Source: Corallococcus macrosporus (GTDB lineage Bacteria; Myxococcota; Myxococcia; Myxococcales; Myxococcaceae). Taken from it: a stretch of 64,000 nucleotides of DNA. Position numbers and translations under genes: made by a program. Below, one piece after another: positions 10,904 through 19,229 of this stretch (position 1 is its first letter; each line of letters starts with the position of its first letter). The notes under the pieces are model-generated. The model worked only from the letters and a program-made list of their open reading frames with translations, searched no databases and was not told the origin of the DNA. Where the stretch lies: the NCBI RefSeq assembly GCF_017302985.1, contig NZ_JAFIMU010000007.1, positions 2,929,001 through 2,993,000 of the forward strand. Reading direction: 5' to 3'.

Positions 10904-11326
10904 ATGACGAACGCGCCTCCCCAAGAAGAAGCAACGCCGGCCGCGCGCATCCTGGTGGCCGAGGACGACGACGCGATGCGCGCGATGCTCGTGCGCACGC
11001 TGCGGCGCGCGGGCTACACGGTGGTGGAGGTGGAGGACGGCTTCGAACTGGGTGACTACGTGGCGATGATGCAGGGCCACGGCGGCACGCTCGTCCCGCC
11101 GGACCTCATCGTCAGCGACGTGCGCATGCCGGGGCGCACCGGCCTGGAGGCACTTGGGCGCTTGCGTGATGAGGGCATCACCTGCCCGGTGCTGCTGCTC
11201 AGCGCCTTCGCGGACGAGGAGACGCACGCGGAGGCCCTGCGGCTGGGCGCCCGGCGGCTTTTGGACAAGCCGGTGGACCTGGACGTGCTGAAGGCCGCGG
11301 TGCGCGACGCGGTCGCGCACGATTGA
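10904..11326 (+). CDS. Single-domain response regulator (CheY-like)
   Basis: 140 residues: a 13-residue lead and one receiver domain (acidic cluster AEDDDA; phospho-acceptor Asp in VSDVRMPGRTG; Thr/Ser position in LLLSAFAD; Lys in DKPVDLD). There is no output domain, so it works by phospho-relay or protein contact. It is transcribed divergently from the small exported protein and the kinase/NtrC pair, with the palindromic array between, which may link their regulation. It converges on the symporter gene 15 bp downstream. Confidence 0.93.
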   Translation: MTNAPPQEEATPAARILVAEDDDAMRAMLVRTLRRAGYTVVEVEDGFELGDYVAMMQGHGGTLVPPDLIVSDVRMPGRTGLEALGRLRDEGITCPVLLLSAFADEETHAEALRLGARRLLDKPVDLDVLKAAVRDAVAHD

Positions 11327-11341
11327 TCAGGCCCCAGAGGC

Positions 11342-12655
11342 TCAGGCAGGAGTCCCCGCGTCGGCGGGCGGCGCTTCCGGCACGGACTGGCCGTTGAGCT
11401 CCGCGCGCAGCCGGTCGCGGTCCAGCTCGTTCTCCCAGCGGGACACGACGATGCTGGCGACGCCGTTGCCAATGAAGTTGGTGAGCGCTCGCGCCTCGCT
11501 CATGAACCGGTCGATGCCCAGGATGAGCGCCAGCCCCGCCACCGGCACGGACGGCACCACCGCCAGCGTGGCGGCCAGGGTGATGAAGCCCGCGCCCGTG
11601 ACGCCGGAGGCGCCCTTGGACGTGAGCATCGCCACGCCCAGCAGCGTCGCCGTCTGGGTGAAGGTGAGGTCCACGTTGAGCGCCTGGGCCACGAACAGCG
11701 CGGCCATGGTCAGGTAGATGTTGGTGCCGTCCAGGTTGAAGGAGTAGCCGCTGGGCACCACCAGCCCCACGACGGACTTGGAGCAGCCCAGCCGCTCCAG
11801 CTTCTGCATCAGCGGCACCAGCGCGGACTCCGACGACGACGTGCCCAGCACCAGGAACAGCTCCGCGCGGATGTAGCGCAGGAACTTCAGGATGGAGAAG
11901 CCCGTCACCCGCGCCACGAGCCCCAGCACGACGACGACGAACAGCACGCACGCCAGATAGAAGCAGCCCATCAGGCGCAGCAGCGGGCCCAGGCTGGTGA
12001 TGCCGTAGGCGCCCAGCGTGAAGGCCATGGACGCGCCCGCGCCAATGGGCGCCAGCTTCATCACCGTGCCAATCATGTGGAAGAAGGCCTTGGAGAGCGC
12101 CTCGAAGAGGACGACCACGGGCTTCGCCACGGGGCCAATGGCCGTCAGCGAGAAGCCGAACAGCAGCGCCAGCAGCAGCACCTGGAGCAGGTCGCCCTCG
12201 CCGGTGAAGGCGTCCACGAAGGTGCGCGGGATGATGTGCAGGAGGAAGCCCGCGGTGGACTGGTCATGCGCCTGCTGCGCGAAGCGGGCCACGGCGCTCG
12301 CGTCCAGCGTGCGCGGGTCCACGTTGAAGCCGGATCCGGGCTTGAGCACCGTCACCACCACCGCGCCGATGACGAGCGCGAACGTGGAGATGACCTCGAA
12401 GTAGAGCAGGGCCTTGCCGCCCACCCGGCCCACCTTCTTCATGTCCGCCACGTTGGCCACGCCCAGCACCACGGTCAGGAAGATGACCGGGGAGATGAGC
12501 ATCTTCACCAGCGCGATGAACGCGTCCCCCAGCGGCTTCAGCTTCACCGCGGTGGCGGGCGCGAAGTGGCCCAGGAGGCCCCCCGCGAAGATGGCCGCCA
12601 GCACGTACAGGTAGAGACGGGAGGAGGTGGGCTTCGCGTCGGCGCTCATGGTCAT
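11342..12655 (-). CDS. dctA: Dicarboxylate/amino acid:cation symporter (DctA-like)
   Basis: 437-residue inner-membrane transporter of the DAACS family, importing C4-dicarboxylates or acidic amino acids with cations. Family hallmarks are present: the serine-rich re-entrant loop ([17 protein letters not shown]), the NLDGTNIY motif, the second hairpin region around [13 protein letters not shown], and the [15 protein letters not shown] tail. Its ATG lies 9 bp after the Kef-type antiporter stop with a GGGGGA Shine-Dalgarno, so the two genes are probably co-transcribed. Substrate preference (succinate/malate or aspartate/glutamate) cannot be fixed from sequence alone. Confidence 0.93.
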   Translation of the reverse strand: MTMSADAKPTSSRLYLYVLAAIFAGGLLGHFAPATAVKLKPLGDAFIALVKMLISPVIFLTVVLGVANVADMKKVGRVGGKALLYFEVISTFALVIGAVVVTVLKPGSGFNVDPRTLDASAVARFAQQAHDQSTAGFLLHIIPRTFVDAFTGEGDLLQVLLLALLFGFSLTAIGPVAKPVVVLFEALSKAFFHMIGTVMKLAPIGAGASMAFTLGAYGITSLGPLLRLMGCFYLACVLFVVVVLGLVARVTGFSILKFLRYIRAELFLVLGTSSSESALVPLMQKLERLGCSKSVVGLVVPSGYSFNLDGTNIYLTMAALFVAQALNVDLTFTQTATLLGVAMLTSKGASGVTGAGFITLAATLAVVPSVPVAGLALILGIDRFMSEARALTNFIGNGVASIVVSRWENELDRDRLRAELNGQSVPEAPPADAGTPA

Positions 12656-12664
12656 TGTCCCCCG

Positions 12665-14446
12665 CTAGGCCGACTTCTGATCGGCCTCGTCCTTCTCGAA
12701 CAACTGCTCCAGCTCGCGGCGCGCGCGGACGATGACCTCCATCATCTTCTTCTCGTCCTTGAAGACCTTGGCGCTCTCCAGCATCAGGGTCTCGTCGTGC
12801 TCGCGGAAGCGCTCCACGGAGCGGCGGGCCTCCGCGAAGGTGAGGCCCATCTCCTGGAGCACGTCGCCGGCCATGACGAGGCTCGCGTCGAACGTCTCAC
12901 GTACCAGGTGGGTGATGCCCAGGTCCAACAGCCGGTACGCGTGCTCGCGGTTGCGGGCCCGCGCGTAGATGGTCAGGTGCGGGAAGTGCTCCTTCACCAT
13001 CTGCGCGGTGCGCAGGGACGCGGCCATGTCGTCGATGGCCAGCACGAACACCTTCGCCTTCTCCGCGCGGGCGGCGCGCAGGAGGTCCAGCCGGGACGCG
13101 TCGCCGTAGAACACCTGGTTGCCGAAGCGCTGGATGAAGTCGATGTGCTCCGCGCTCGCGTCGATGGCGGTGAACCCGATGCGGCGCGCGCGCAGCAGGC
13201 GGGCCACCACCTGCCCCACGCGCCCCATGCCCGCGATGATGACCGGGTGGTCCTCTTCCGGGGCCACGTTGTACTCGCGCTGCGGGCCCTTCTGCTGGAA
13301 GCGCGGCGCCACCCAGCGCTCGTGGATGGCGGACAGGAACGGCGTCACCACCATGGACAGGCCCACCACCAGCACCAGCAGGTCCGCCTGCGGGCGCTCC
13401 ATCACGTGGAAGGACACCGCCAGGGAGAAGAGGACGAAGGCGAACTCACCGCCCTGCGAAATCACCACCGCCAGGCTCACCGCGGAGCCCGGCTTCTTCA
13501 GCCCCACGCGCCCCAGCCCGTACAGCACCAGCGCCTTGAGGAACGTCAGGCCCAGCACCAGCGCCAGCACGCGCAGGGGCTCGCGCATGAGCAGCGCCAG
13601 GTTCAGGGACATGCCCACGGCGATGAAGAACAGGCCCAGCAACAGGCCCTTGAAGGGCTCGATGTCCGCTTCCAGTTCGTGGCGGTACTCGGACTCCGAC
13701 AGGAGCACGCCCGCGAGGAACGCACCCAGCGCCATGGACAGGCCCACCGCGCTGACCAGCGACGCGGTGCCCACGACGACGAGCAGCGCCGTCGCGGTGA
13801 ACAGCTCCTGGCTGTGCACGCCCGCCACCGCGCGGAACACCGGCCGCAGCAGGTAGCGCCCCGCGACCACCACCACCAGCACCGCGCCCACGGCCTTCAC
13901 CGCCGTCAGCCACCCGGCCTCCGTGGACGGCGTGTCGGACGTGCCCAGCAGCGGCAGCGCGGCCAGCAGCGGGATGACGGCCAGGTCCTGGAACAGGAGG
14001 ATGCCGAAGGCGAGCTGCCCGTGCTCGGCGGTGAGCTGGTTCTTCTCCCCCAGCAATTGGAGCGCGAACGCGGTGGAGGACAGCGACAGGCCGAAGCCCG
14101 CGATGATGGCCGCGCCCCAGGACAGGCCCAGCCCCTTGCCCACGACCGCGAGCAGCAGGCCCGTCAGCACCACCTGCGCGCCGCCCATGCCGAACACGGA
14201 GCGGCGCAGGTTCCACAGGCGCGACGGCTGGAGCTCCAGGCCAATCACGAACAGCAGCAACACCACGCCCAGCTCCGCGATGTGGAGGATGTTCTCCACG
14301 TCGGAGATGAGGCCCGCGCCATACGGCCCGATGGCCGCTCCCGCCGCCAGGTAGCCCAGCACGGAGCCCAGCCCCAGCTTCTTGAAGAGGGGCACGGCGA
14401 CAACCGTGGCGGCCAGGAACACCAGCGCCTGATGCAGAAAGGACAT
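12665..14446 (-). CDS. CPA2-family cation:proton antiporter with RCK/TrkA-N domain (Kef-type)
   Basis: 593 residues. Residues 1 to about 370 form about 12 membrane segments of the Na+/H+ exchanger fold (GLELQPSRLW; FQDLAVIPLLAALPLL with the conserved Asp). A cytosolic RCK Rossmann domain follows (VIIAGMGRVGQVVARLLRAR), then a charged helical tail. It matches KefB/KefC-type K+ efflux or related antiporters gated by nucleotide or thiol ligands. I chose the ATG at 14446 (MSFLHQALVF) because it places the first membrane helix near the N-terminus; a GTG at 14476 adds ten residues. The downstream dctA is 9 bp away. Confidence 0.93.
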   Translation of the reverse strand: MSFLHQALVFLAATVVAVPLFKKLGLGSVLGYLAAGAAIGPYGAGLISDVENILHIAELGVVLLLFVIGLELQPSRLWNLRRSVFGMGGAQVVLTGLLLAVVGKGLGLSWGAAIIAGFGLSLSSTAFALQLLGEKNQLTAEHGQLAFGILLFQDLAVIPLLAALPLLGTSDTPSTEAGWLTAVKAVGAVLVVVVAGRYLLRPVFRAVAGVHSQELFTATALLVVVGTASLVSAVGLSMALGAFLAGVLLSESEYRHELEADIEPFKGLLLGLFFIAVGMSLNLALLMREPLRVLALVLGLTFLKALVLYGLGRVGLKKPGSAVSLAVVISQGGEFAFVLFSLAVSFHVMERPQADLLVLVVGLSMVVTPFLSAIHERWVAPRFQQKGPQREYNVAPEEDHPVIIAGMGRVGQVVARLLRARRIGFTAIDASAEHIDFIQRFGNQVFYGDASRLDLLRAARAEKAKVFVLAIDDMAASLRTAQMVKEHFPHLTIYARARNREHAYRLLDLGITHLVRETFDASLVMAGDVLQEMGLTFAEARRSVERFREHDETLMLESAKVFKDEKKMMEVIVRARRELEQLFEKDEADQKSA

Positions 14447-14501
14447 AAGGCGCCTGCATGGCACGCTGAAGGCCACCTCGGCAACAGGCGTGGGGTACGG
14501 C

Positions 14502-15272
14502 TCAGGCCTGCTGGGTGGGCATGAGGGTGAGTTGCTGGAAGTTGATGTGCCGGGGCAGGGCGGTGGCGAAGGCGATGATGCCCGCGACCTCCTCCGGAGA
14601 CATCCACGTCAGGGACTTCCGGGCGCCCTCCAGCCAGGCCCGCGCGCCCGGGTCGGTGTTGCCGTCGTGCAGCGCCGTATCCACCAGCCCCGGCTCCAGG
14701 GCCATGACGCGGACGAAGCGAGGGCCCAGCTCCGCGCGCAGGTGGCGGGACAGGTGGGTCACGGCGGCCTTGGTGGCGCCGTAGACGTTGAAGTTCGGGT
14801 ACACCGCCTGCGCGGCCACGGACGACACGTTGATGAGGTCCGCGGGCCCGCCCGCCTTCGCCGCCGCCAGCAGCGGCTCCACGAAGGTCTCCACGACGCG
14901 CACGCTGGCCTTCAGGTTCAGGTCGATCATCCGCTCCCACTCCTCCGTGGGGTGCGCCTCCAGGGGCGTGGGCCGCATGGAGCCGGCGTTGTTGAGGACC
15001 AGGTCCACGACACCCAGCTCGCCGGCAATGACCTTCGCTGCCTCCTTCACGGACCGGGCGTCCATCACGTCGGTGCCCAGGGCGAGCGCCCGGCCACCCC
15101 CTTGCGTGATGGTGGAGGCGAGCGCGTCCAGCCGCTCCTTGCTGCGTGCGAGCAGGGCGACGCTCGCGCCGTCCCGCGCGAGCCGCAGCGCGGTGGCGGC
15201 GCCAATGCCGCTGGACGCGCCGGTGATGACGGCGACGCGGCCGGACAGGGGAAGAAGAGTAGGGGATGCCAT
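14502..15272 (-). CDS. SDR-family oxidoreductase
   Basis: 256-residue classical short-chain dehydrogenase/reductase. The cofactor loop is TGASSGIG, the NNAG motif is intact, the catalytic Ser lies in INVSSVAAQ and the catalytic pair in YGATK. Substrate unknown. The ATG at 15272 is preceded by AGGAG. It is divergent from a LysR-type regulator 122 bp away, the usual arrangement for a LysR regulator and its target, so it is probably controlled by that protein. Confidence 0.93.
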   Translation of the reverse strand: MASPTLLPLSGRVAVITGASSGIGAATALRLARDGASVALLARSKERLDALASTITQGGGRALALGTDVMDARSVKEAAKVIAGELGVVDLVLNNAGSMRPTPLEAHPTEEWERMIDLNLKASVRVVETFVEPLLAAAKAGGPADLINVSSVAAQAVYPNFNVYGATKAAVTHLSRHLRAELGPRFVRVMALEPGLVDTALHDGNTDPGARAWLEGARKSLTWMSPEEVAGIIAFATALPRHINFQQLTLMPTQQA

Positions 15273-15375
15273 GGGACGACTCCTGCTCGCGCTTGGGGAA
15301 GGGCTGCTCTCCGCGAGACAGGACAAGGGATAGGGGACGGGCGCCTGCGGGAGTAGGTCTGGAATCCGGATGGAC

Positions 15376-15394
15376 TCCTGAGGAAAGCTCAGGA
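15376..15394. promoter_or_regulatory. LysR-type T-N11-A dyad at the regulator start
   Basis: TCCTGAG-GAAAG-CTCAGGA is a perfect 7-bp inverted repeat with a 5-bp spacer. Its core, TGAG-N5-CTCA, fits the T-N11-A LysR box. It abuts the lysR ATG and covers its ribosome-binding region, consistent with autoregulation. Confidence 0.45.
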
Positions 15395-16315
15395 ATGGCT
15401 CTCACCCCGCTCAATGCGTTGCACCAGTTCCTCGCCGTCGCCCGGCACCGCAGCTTCGCGGCGGCCGCGGCGGAGCTGGGCGTGTCCGCCTCCGCGCTGA
15501 GCCACACGGTGCGCCAGTTGGAGGAGCGGCTGGGGGTGCCGCTGTTGTCGCGCACGACGCGCAGCGTGGCGGTGACGGCGGCGGGACGTCGTCTGGTGGA
15601 TCAGGCCGGGCCGGGTGTGGCGCAGGCATTGGGGGCGCTCAAGGACGCGTCTTCACGACCCGGGACGCTGACGGGCGCGCTGCGGCTGACGCTGCCGGCC
15701 ACCGCGCTGCCCTTCGTGCTCACGCCTCTGCTGGCCTCGTTCCGGGAGCGACATCCCCAGGTGGAGCTGGACCTGGTGGTGGAGAGCCGCAAGGCGGACA
15801 TCGTCGCGGAGGGCTTCGACGCGGGCATCCGGCTGGAGGAGTACCTGGAGCGGGACATGGTGGCGGTGCGCATCGCGCCCGCGTTCCGCTTCATCGTGGT
15901 GGGCGCGCCGGAGTACCTGGAGCGCCACGGCACGCCGGTGAAGCCGAAGGACCTGCTCCAGCACGACTGCTTCACCTACCGCTCGTCCAACACCGGCGCG
16001 CTGCTGCCGTGGGATCTGGAGAAGGGCTCGCGCACGTGGCGGCTGCCGGTGCGCGGCACGGTCACCACCAACGACGAGCGCGTCTGGCTGGGGCTGGCGG
16101 AGGCCGGGCTGGGCCTGGCGTACGTGCTGGAGTCGCAGGTGGAGGCGCAGCTCAAGGCGGGCACGCTGCGCCGCGTGCTGGAGGAGTACGCCGCGTCCGT
16201 GCCGGGCCTCTTCCTCTACTTCCCCAGCCGCGCGCAGGTGTCCCCCGCGCTGCGCGCCTTCCTGGAGCACGCGCGCCAGGTGCGCACCCCTCCCTCCAGG
16301 AGGAAGGGGCGCTGA
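15395..16315 (+). CDS. LysR-family transcriptional regulator
   Basis: 306 residues. The N-terminal winged helix-turn-helix (FAAAAAELGVSASALSHTVR, about residues 20-40) is typical of LysR proteins. The periplasmic-binding-protein-like effector domain (about 90-295) includes the DAGIRLEEYLERDMV region seen in the CrgA/DmlR-like subgroup. The ATG at 15395 is preceded by AGGAAAGCTCAGGA. It is divergent from the SDR gene, its likely target, and carries a LysR box at its own start. It converges with a histidine kinase gene with only 5 bp between stops. Confidence 0.95.
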   Translation: MALTPLNALHQFLAVARHRSFAAAAAELGVSASALSHTVRQLEERLGVPLLSRTTRSVAVTAAGRRLVDQAGPGVAQALGALKDASSRPGTLTGALRLTLPATALPFVLTPLLASFRERHPQVELDLVVESRKADIVAEGFDAGIRLEEYLERDMVAVRIAPAFRFIVVGAPEYLERHGTPVKPKDLLQHDCFTYRSSNTGALLPWDLEKGSRTWRLPVRGTVTTNDERVWLGLAEAGLGLAYVLESQVEAQLKAGTLRRVLEEYAASVPGLFLYFPSRAQVSPALRAFLEHARQVRTPPSRRKGR

Positions 16316-16320
16316 AGCAA

Positions 16321-18048
16321 TCAGTGCTCGTAGGTGTCGCGCGGGCGGGACATGCCGCTGGCGGCCTGCGGGACCGCGACGGGCATGCCGATGTGCGCCA
16401 CGGGCAGCGTGAAGGTGAAGACGCTGCCGGTGCCCAGGATGCTCTCCGCGCGGATGGAGCCGCCGTGCGCCTCCACCAGGCCCTTGGCGATGGCCAGCCC
16501 CAGGCCGGTGCCGCGGGCGGCCGCGTCGCGCGCCTGCCAGTACCGGTCGAAGATGTGCGGCAACGCGTCCGGCGTGATGCCGTTGCCCGTGTCGCGCACG
16601 TCGAAGGACACCTCGCCGCCGCGCATCACCGCCTTGACCGACAGCGTGCCGCCCGGCGGGGTGAACTTCACCGCGTTGCCCAAGAGGTTGCCCATCACCT
16701 GGAGCACGCGGCTGCGGTCGCACTTCACGCGCAGGCCCTCCGTGGGCAGGTCCGCCTCCAGGTGCAGCCCCTTGGCCTCCGCCAGCGGCCGGATGGCCTC
16801 CAGCGCCTCGGTGGCCAGCGCCACGGCGGTGTGCTCGCCCAATTCCAGCGGCAGGTGGCCCGCCTCCAGGCGGCCCCAGTCCAAGAGGTCGGAGATGAGC
16901 CGCGACATGCGCTCCGCCGCGTCGTTGATGCGCGTGGCCTGCTTCGCCACCGCCTCGCCGCCCGGCTTGCCCGCGGTGCCGCGCAACAGCAGCGCCGCGC
17001 CCAGTTGCACCACGCCCAGCGGGTTCTTCAGGTCGTGCGACACCACCGCGAGCAGGTCCTCGCGCGCGCGAGCGGCCCGGCGGGACTCACCCACCAGCCG
17101 CGCGTTGTCGATGGCCAGGCTGGCGCGCAGGCACAGGTCCTCCGCCAGCGCCAGGTCGTCCGGGCCGTAGCGGCGCCCGGAGCCGGAGCTCACGAACGTC
17201 ACCGCGCCCAGCGTGTGGCCGCGCGCGCGCAGCGGGATGATCATGTACGAGCGCGCCTGCAGCGCCTGCAGCATCGCCGGGTGCGCGGGCTCCGCCGCCG
17301 CCGCGCGAAGCAGCGACTCCGTCACCGCCGGCACCAGCTCCGGCTCGCCCGTGCGCAGCACGCGCAACAGGCCCACGGGCGCGTCCTCGCGGAGCTCCGT
17401 GCGCATGGGCAGGCCCCGGGCGCGCTCCTGCTGCGTCGGGTCCAGGCACGCCACCGCCGCGCGGCCCACCCACGGGCCCTGCTCCAGCGCGTCCACCAGG
17501 CACCAGTCCGCCAGGTCCGGCACCGCCAGGTGCGCGAGCAGCGTGTACATGCCCTGCGGATCCGGCGGATGCGTGAACAGCGTCGTCATCGCCTGGTAAA
17601 GGAAGGACCGGCGGCGCTCGGCGGTCTCCACCTCCGCGCGCGCGGCCTGCTCCAGCTCCAGGGCGCGCGAGTAGATGGCCTCCGCTTCCGTCAGCGCCCA
17701 CGCCGTCACCAGCACGGCCGGGGACACGTCCGCCTCCGTGCCCAGCGGCGTGAGCACCAGCGCGTGCCGGCGGATGCCCTGCGCGCCCGGCCAGGGTGCC
17801 TCCACGGTGGTGGACTCCCGCAGCGTCACCACTCGGACGCGCGCGGACTCCAGCGCCGTCAGCGCTTCCTGCGGAAGCCCCAGCTCGCTCCAGTGCCGTC
17901 CCGCCAGCTCTCCCGCCGCGCGGCCGAGCGCCCGGGCGCCCGCGGCGCTGCACGAGACCAGCCGGCCCGTGCCATCCAGGAGGTAGGCAGGGTCGGGGAT
18001 GGCGGCGAAGACCGCTTCGTATGCCGGGCCAGTCGTGGGAGCGCTCAT
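16321..18048 (-). CDS. PAS-GAF sensor histidine kinase
   Basis: 575 residues, soluble. An N-terminal PAS-like domain (about 10-110; FAAIPDPAYLLDGTGRLVSC) is followed by a GAF domain (about 165-320, ending FVSSGSGRRYGPDDLALAED), HisKA (His in VVSHDLKNPLGVV) and HATPase (GNLLGNAVKFTPPGG; GTGLGLAIAKGLVEAHGG). The ATG at 18048 precedes the PAS domain. It lies downstream of the cheB end of the reverse chemosensory operon (about 113 bp gap) on the same strand, so it may be read from it or from its own promoter. No receiver is fused. Confidence 0.93.
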   Translation of the reverse strand: MSAPTTGPAYEAVFAAIPDPAYLLDGTGRLVSCSAAGARALGRAAGELAGRHWSELGLPQEALTALESARVRVVTLRESTTVEAPWPGAQGIRRHALVLTPLGTEADVSPAVLVTAWALTEAEAIYSRALELEQAARAEVETAERRRSFLYQAMTTLFTHPPDPQGMYTLLAHLAVPDLADWCLVDALEQGPWVGRAAVACLDPTQQERARGLPMRTELREDAPVGLLRVLRTGEPELVPAVTESLLRAAAAEPAHPAMLQALQARSYMIIPLRARGHTLGAVTFVSSGSGRRYGPDDLALAEDLCLRASLAIDNARLVGESRRAARAREDLLAVVSHDLKNPLGVVQLGAALLLRGTAGKPGGEAVAKQATRINDAAERMSRLISDLLDWGRLEAGHLPLELGEHTAVALATEALEAIRPLAEAKGLHLEADLPTEGLRVKCDRSRVLQVMGNLLGNAVKFTPPGGTLSVKAVMRGGEVSFDVRDTGNGITPDALPHIFDRYWQARDAAARGTGLGLAIAKGLVEAHGGSIRAESILGTGSVFTFTLPVAHIGMPVAVPQAASGMSRPRDTYEH

Positions 18049-18161
18049 CGGGAAGAAGGGGCGAGGGGTGCCCCTTGAATTGGACCCGATATTGACACTC
18101 CGTGCCAGGGCCGCCATTCCGGCCACGAATCCCCGGGAGTGACTTTCACACAAGCAACACT

Positions 18162-19229
18162 TCAGGGAAGGCGTACCCCGGGTTGCAGGAGCGCCAGCAG
18201 TCTGCGGGCGATCTGACCCAGGGGGAGGACCTCGTGCGCCAGGTTGGCGCCCACCACCACGGCCGGCATGCCGTAGACGACGGACGTCGCCTCGTCCTGG
18301 GCGATCACCCGCCCGCCTGCCTGGTGCAGGTCCCGGATGCCGTCCAGGCCGTCCTGGCCCATGCCGGTGAGCACCACGGCCAGGGCCGTCTGCCCGTAGG
18401 CCCGGGCCACGGCGCGGAACAGCCAGTTGGCGGACGGGCGGAAGCCCTGGATGGGCGCGGCGCCGGACACCTGCGCGCGGTGGTCCATGGTGACGCCCAG
18501 GTGCTTGTCGTCCGGGGCCAGGTACACGGTGCCGGGGGCGAGCGGCTCGCCGTCCTCGGCCACCTTCACCTGGAGTTTCGTGGCGGTGCCCAGCCACGTG
18601 GCCAGGCCGTTGCCGAAGCCCAGCGCGATGTGCTGCACCAGCAGGATGGGGGGCGGCGGCGTGGGCTGCCCGCCCAGCTCGGACAGGATGCGGTAGAGCG
18701 CGGCGGGGCCGCCGGTGGACGCGGCCATGGCCAGCACGGCCGGCGCACGGGGGCTGGGGACGGGCGTCGCCTCCAGCGGGGGCACGGGCGTGGTGGAGCG
18801 GTCCGGCCAGCGGCGCACCACCTTCACCTGGGCCATGGCCTTGAGCGTGTCGCGCAGGCGGCGGCTGTCCGCCTCGAAGTCCGGCGACTCCGGGCCCACC
18901 GGCTTCTGGAGCACCGCGAGCGCCCCGGCCCTCAGCGCGGCCATGGACGTCTGGATGTCGCGCTCCACCAGCGTGGACACCACCACCACGGGCGTGGGCG
19001 TCTCCGTCATGATGCGGCGGGTGGCGTCCAGGCCGTCCATGCGCGGCATCTGGATGTCCATGGTCACCAGCGCGGGCCGCAGCCGCTGGCACAGCTCCAC
19101 CGCCTCCAGGCCGTCCCGGGCCTCGCCCACCACGGTGAGCGCCGGGTCGGTGCGCAGGATTTCCACCAGCAGCCGCCGGGCGGTGGGCGAGTCCTCGGCC
19201 ACCAGGATGCGCAACGGTTCGGTCTTCAT
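18162..19229 (-). CDS. cheB: CheB methylesterase of the reverse chemosensory operon
   Basis: 355 residues. The receiver domain carries Asp58 in VTMDIQMPRMDG. A linker (about 150-175) precedes the esterase domain with triad residues Ser (AASTGGPAAL), His (VQHIALGFG) and Asp (TGMGQDG). The ATG overlaps the cheA stop by 4 bp. It is the last gene of the six-gene operon and should demethylate the operon receptor after phosphorylation by the hybrid CheA. Confidence 0.95.
   Translation of the reverse strand: MKTEPLRILVAEDSPTARRLLVEILRTDPALTVVGEARDGLEAVELCQRLRPALVTMDIQMPRMDGLDATRRIMTETPTPVVVVSTLVERDIQTSMAALRAGALAVLQKPVGPESPDFEADSRRLRDTLKAMAQVKVVRRWPDRSTTPVPPLEATPVPSPRAPAVLAMAASTGGPAALYRILSELGGQPTPPPPILLVQHIALGFGNGLATWLGTATKLQVKVAEDGEPLAPGTVYLAPDDKHLGVTMDHRAQVSGAAPIQGFRPSANWLFRAVARAYGQTALAVVLTGMGQDGLDGIRDLHQAGGRVIAQDEATSVVYGMPAVVVGANLAHEVLPLGQIARRLLALLQPGVRLP

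Noticed and set aside
12077-14524. Open frame of about 815 codons opposite the symporter and antiporter
   Set aside because: Extreme His/Gln/Arg bias and no motif; shadow of two well-defined membrane protein genes.
18101-18107. Perfect sigma-54 -24 element (TGGCACG on the minus strand) before the PAS-GAF kinase
   Set aside because: The required GC of the -12 element is not at the right spacing.
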